DNA of 54,263 nucleotides from positions 1-54,263 of the forward strand of contig NZ_POUC01000010.1 of assembly GCF_002891435.1 (NCBI RefSeq), given 5' to 3'. A model generated the notes under the pieces. It saw nothing but the letters and a program-made list of their open reading frames with translations. It did not search any database and had not been told where the DNA came from. Of this stretch, positions 54,245 to 54,263 are shown one piece after another. The position numbers and the translations under genes were made by a program. The stretch's first letter is position 1. Every line of letters starts with the position of its first letter. Origin of the DNA: Streptomyces cahuitamycinicus. GTDB taxonomy: Bacteria > Actinomycetota > Actinomycetes > Streptomycetales > Streptomycetaceae.

Positions 54245-54263
54245 CTGTCCCTTATACACATCT
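54245..54263. other. Tn5 mosaic-end (Nextera-type) adapter at contig end
   Basis: The last 19 bases read CTGTCCCTTATACACATCT, one base different from the Tn5 mosaic end. This is library-preparation sequence, not genome. Confidence 0.9.

Overview
The window is high-GC actinobacterial DNA, almost certainly Streptomyces. Evidence includes frequent GTG starts, GGAGG-type ribosome binding sites, and StrR-, PucR- and NarL-type regulators. Its clearest theme is a repeatedly used integration site. Five direct copies of the 3' end of a tRNA-Gly(CCC) gene, each followed by a short hairpin, lie at about 13.87, 32.17, 43.69, 46.62 and 53.42 kb. No intact tRNA is visible, so these look like attachment-site copies left by stacked integrative elements. 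Two copies have the end of a tyrosine integrase gene exactly 50 nt downstream. Toxin-antitoxin genes or their remnants sit beside three copies. Insertion-sequence pieces (IS21, IS3, IS4-like, IS5, IS982 and a frameshifted DDE element) and a group II intron remnant fill the spaces. The last 19 bases match a Tn5 mosaic-end sequencing adapter with one mismatch, so the right edge is a contig end.

Region 1 to 12 kb: the upstream end of a phenazine-type cluster on the minus strand (phzB, phzC). It comes with a StrR-type regulator coupled to a truncated chorismate synthase, a hemopexin-repeat protein, a broken aminodeoxychorismate synthase fragment and a methyltransferase. A divergent GAF/PucR regulator, an IS701-like transposase homologue that seems to lack its catalytic start motif, a secreted beta-propeller protein and a metallophosphoesterase follow. 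Region 13 to 16 kb: vapBC, attachment copy A, and nested insertion sequences.

Region 15.7 to 21.5 kb is the most interesting part. Four overlapping plus-strand genes encode a cysteine-rich 190-residue protein with repeated C-x5-C motifs, a DUF692/MNIO enzyme, a DUF2063-type partner and a ferritin-like diiron protein, and they end in a hairpin. A haem peroxidase gene, frameshifted at a 7-G run in this sequence, diverges from them across a region with an 18-bp perfect palindrome. I read this as a candidate RiPP (modified peptide) system in which an MNIO enzyme and other metal-dependent oxidases act on the cysteine-rich protein. A separate 69-residue double-glycine-leader peptide lies 1.5 kb further on.

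Region 21.5 to 32 kb: gene fragments, two small membrane proteins, and an intact operon of secreted peptide, beta-carbonic anhydrase and SulP transporter. Region 32 to 43.5 kb: attachment copy B, an integrase remnant cut by an IS21 element, a ThuA protein with an in-frame amber stop, a JAMM/VOC gene pair, a large GH59-type glycosidase and a Tat-exported, sortase-anchored alginate-lyase-like protein. Region 43.5 to 54.3 kb: copies C, D and E, an acyltransferase fused to an alpha/alpha-type domain, a second vapBC pair, a dioxygenase fragment, and a two-component system divergent from an ABC transporter.
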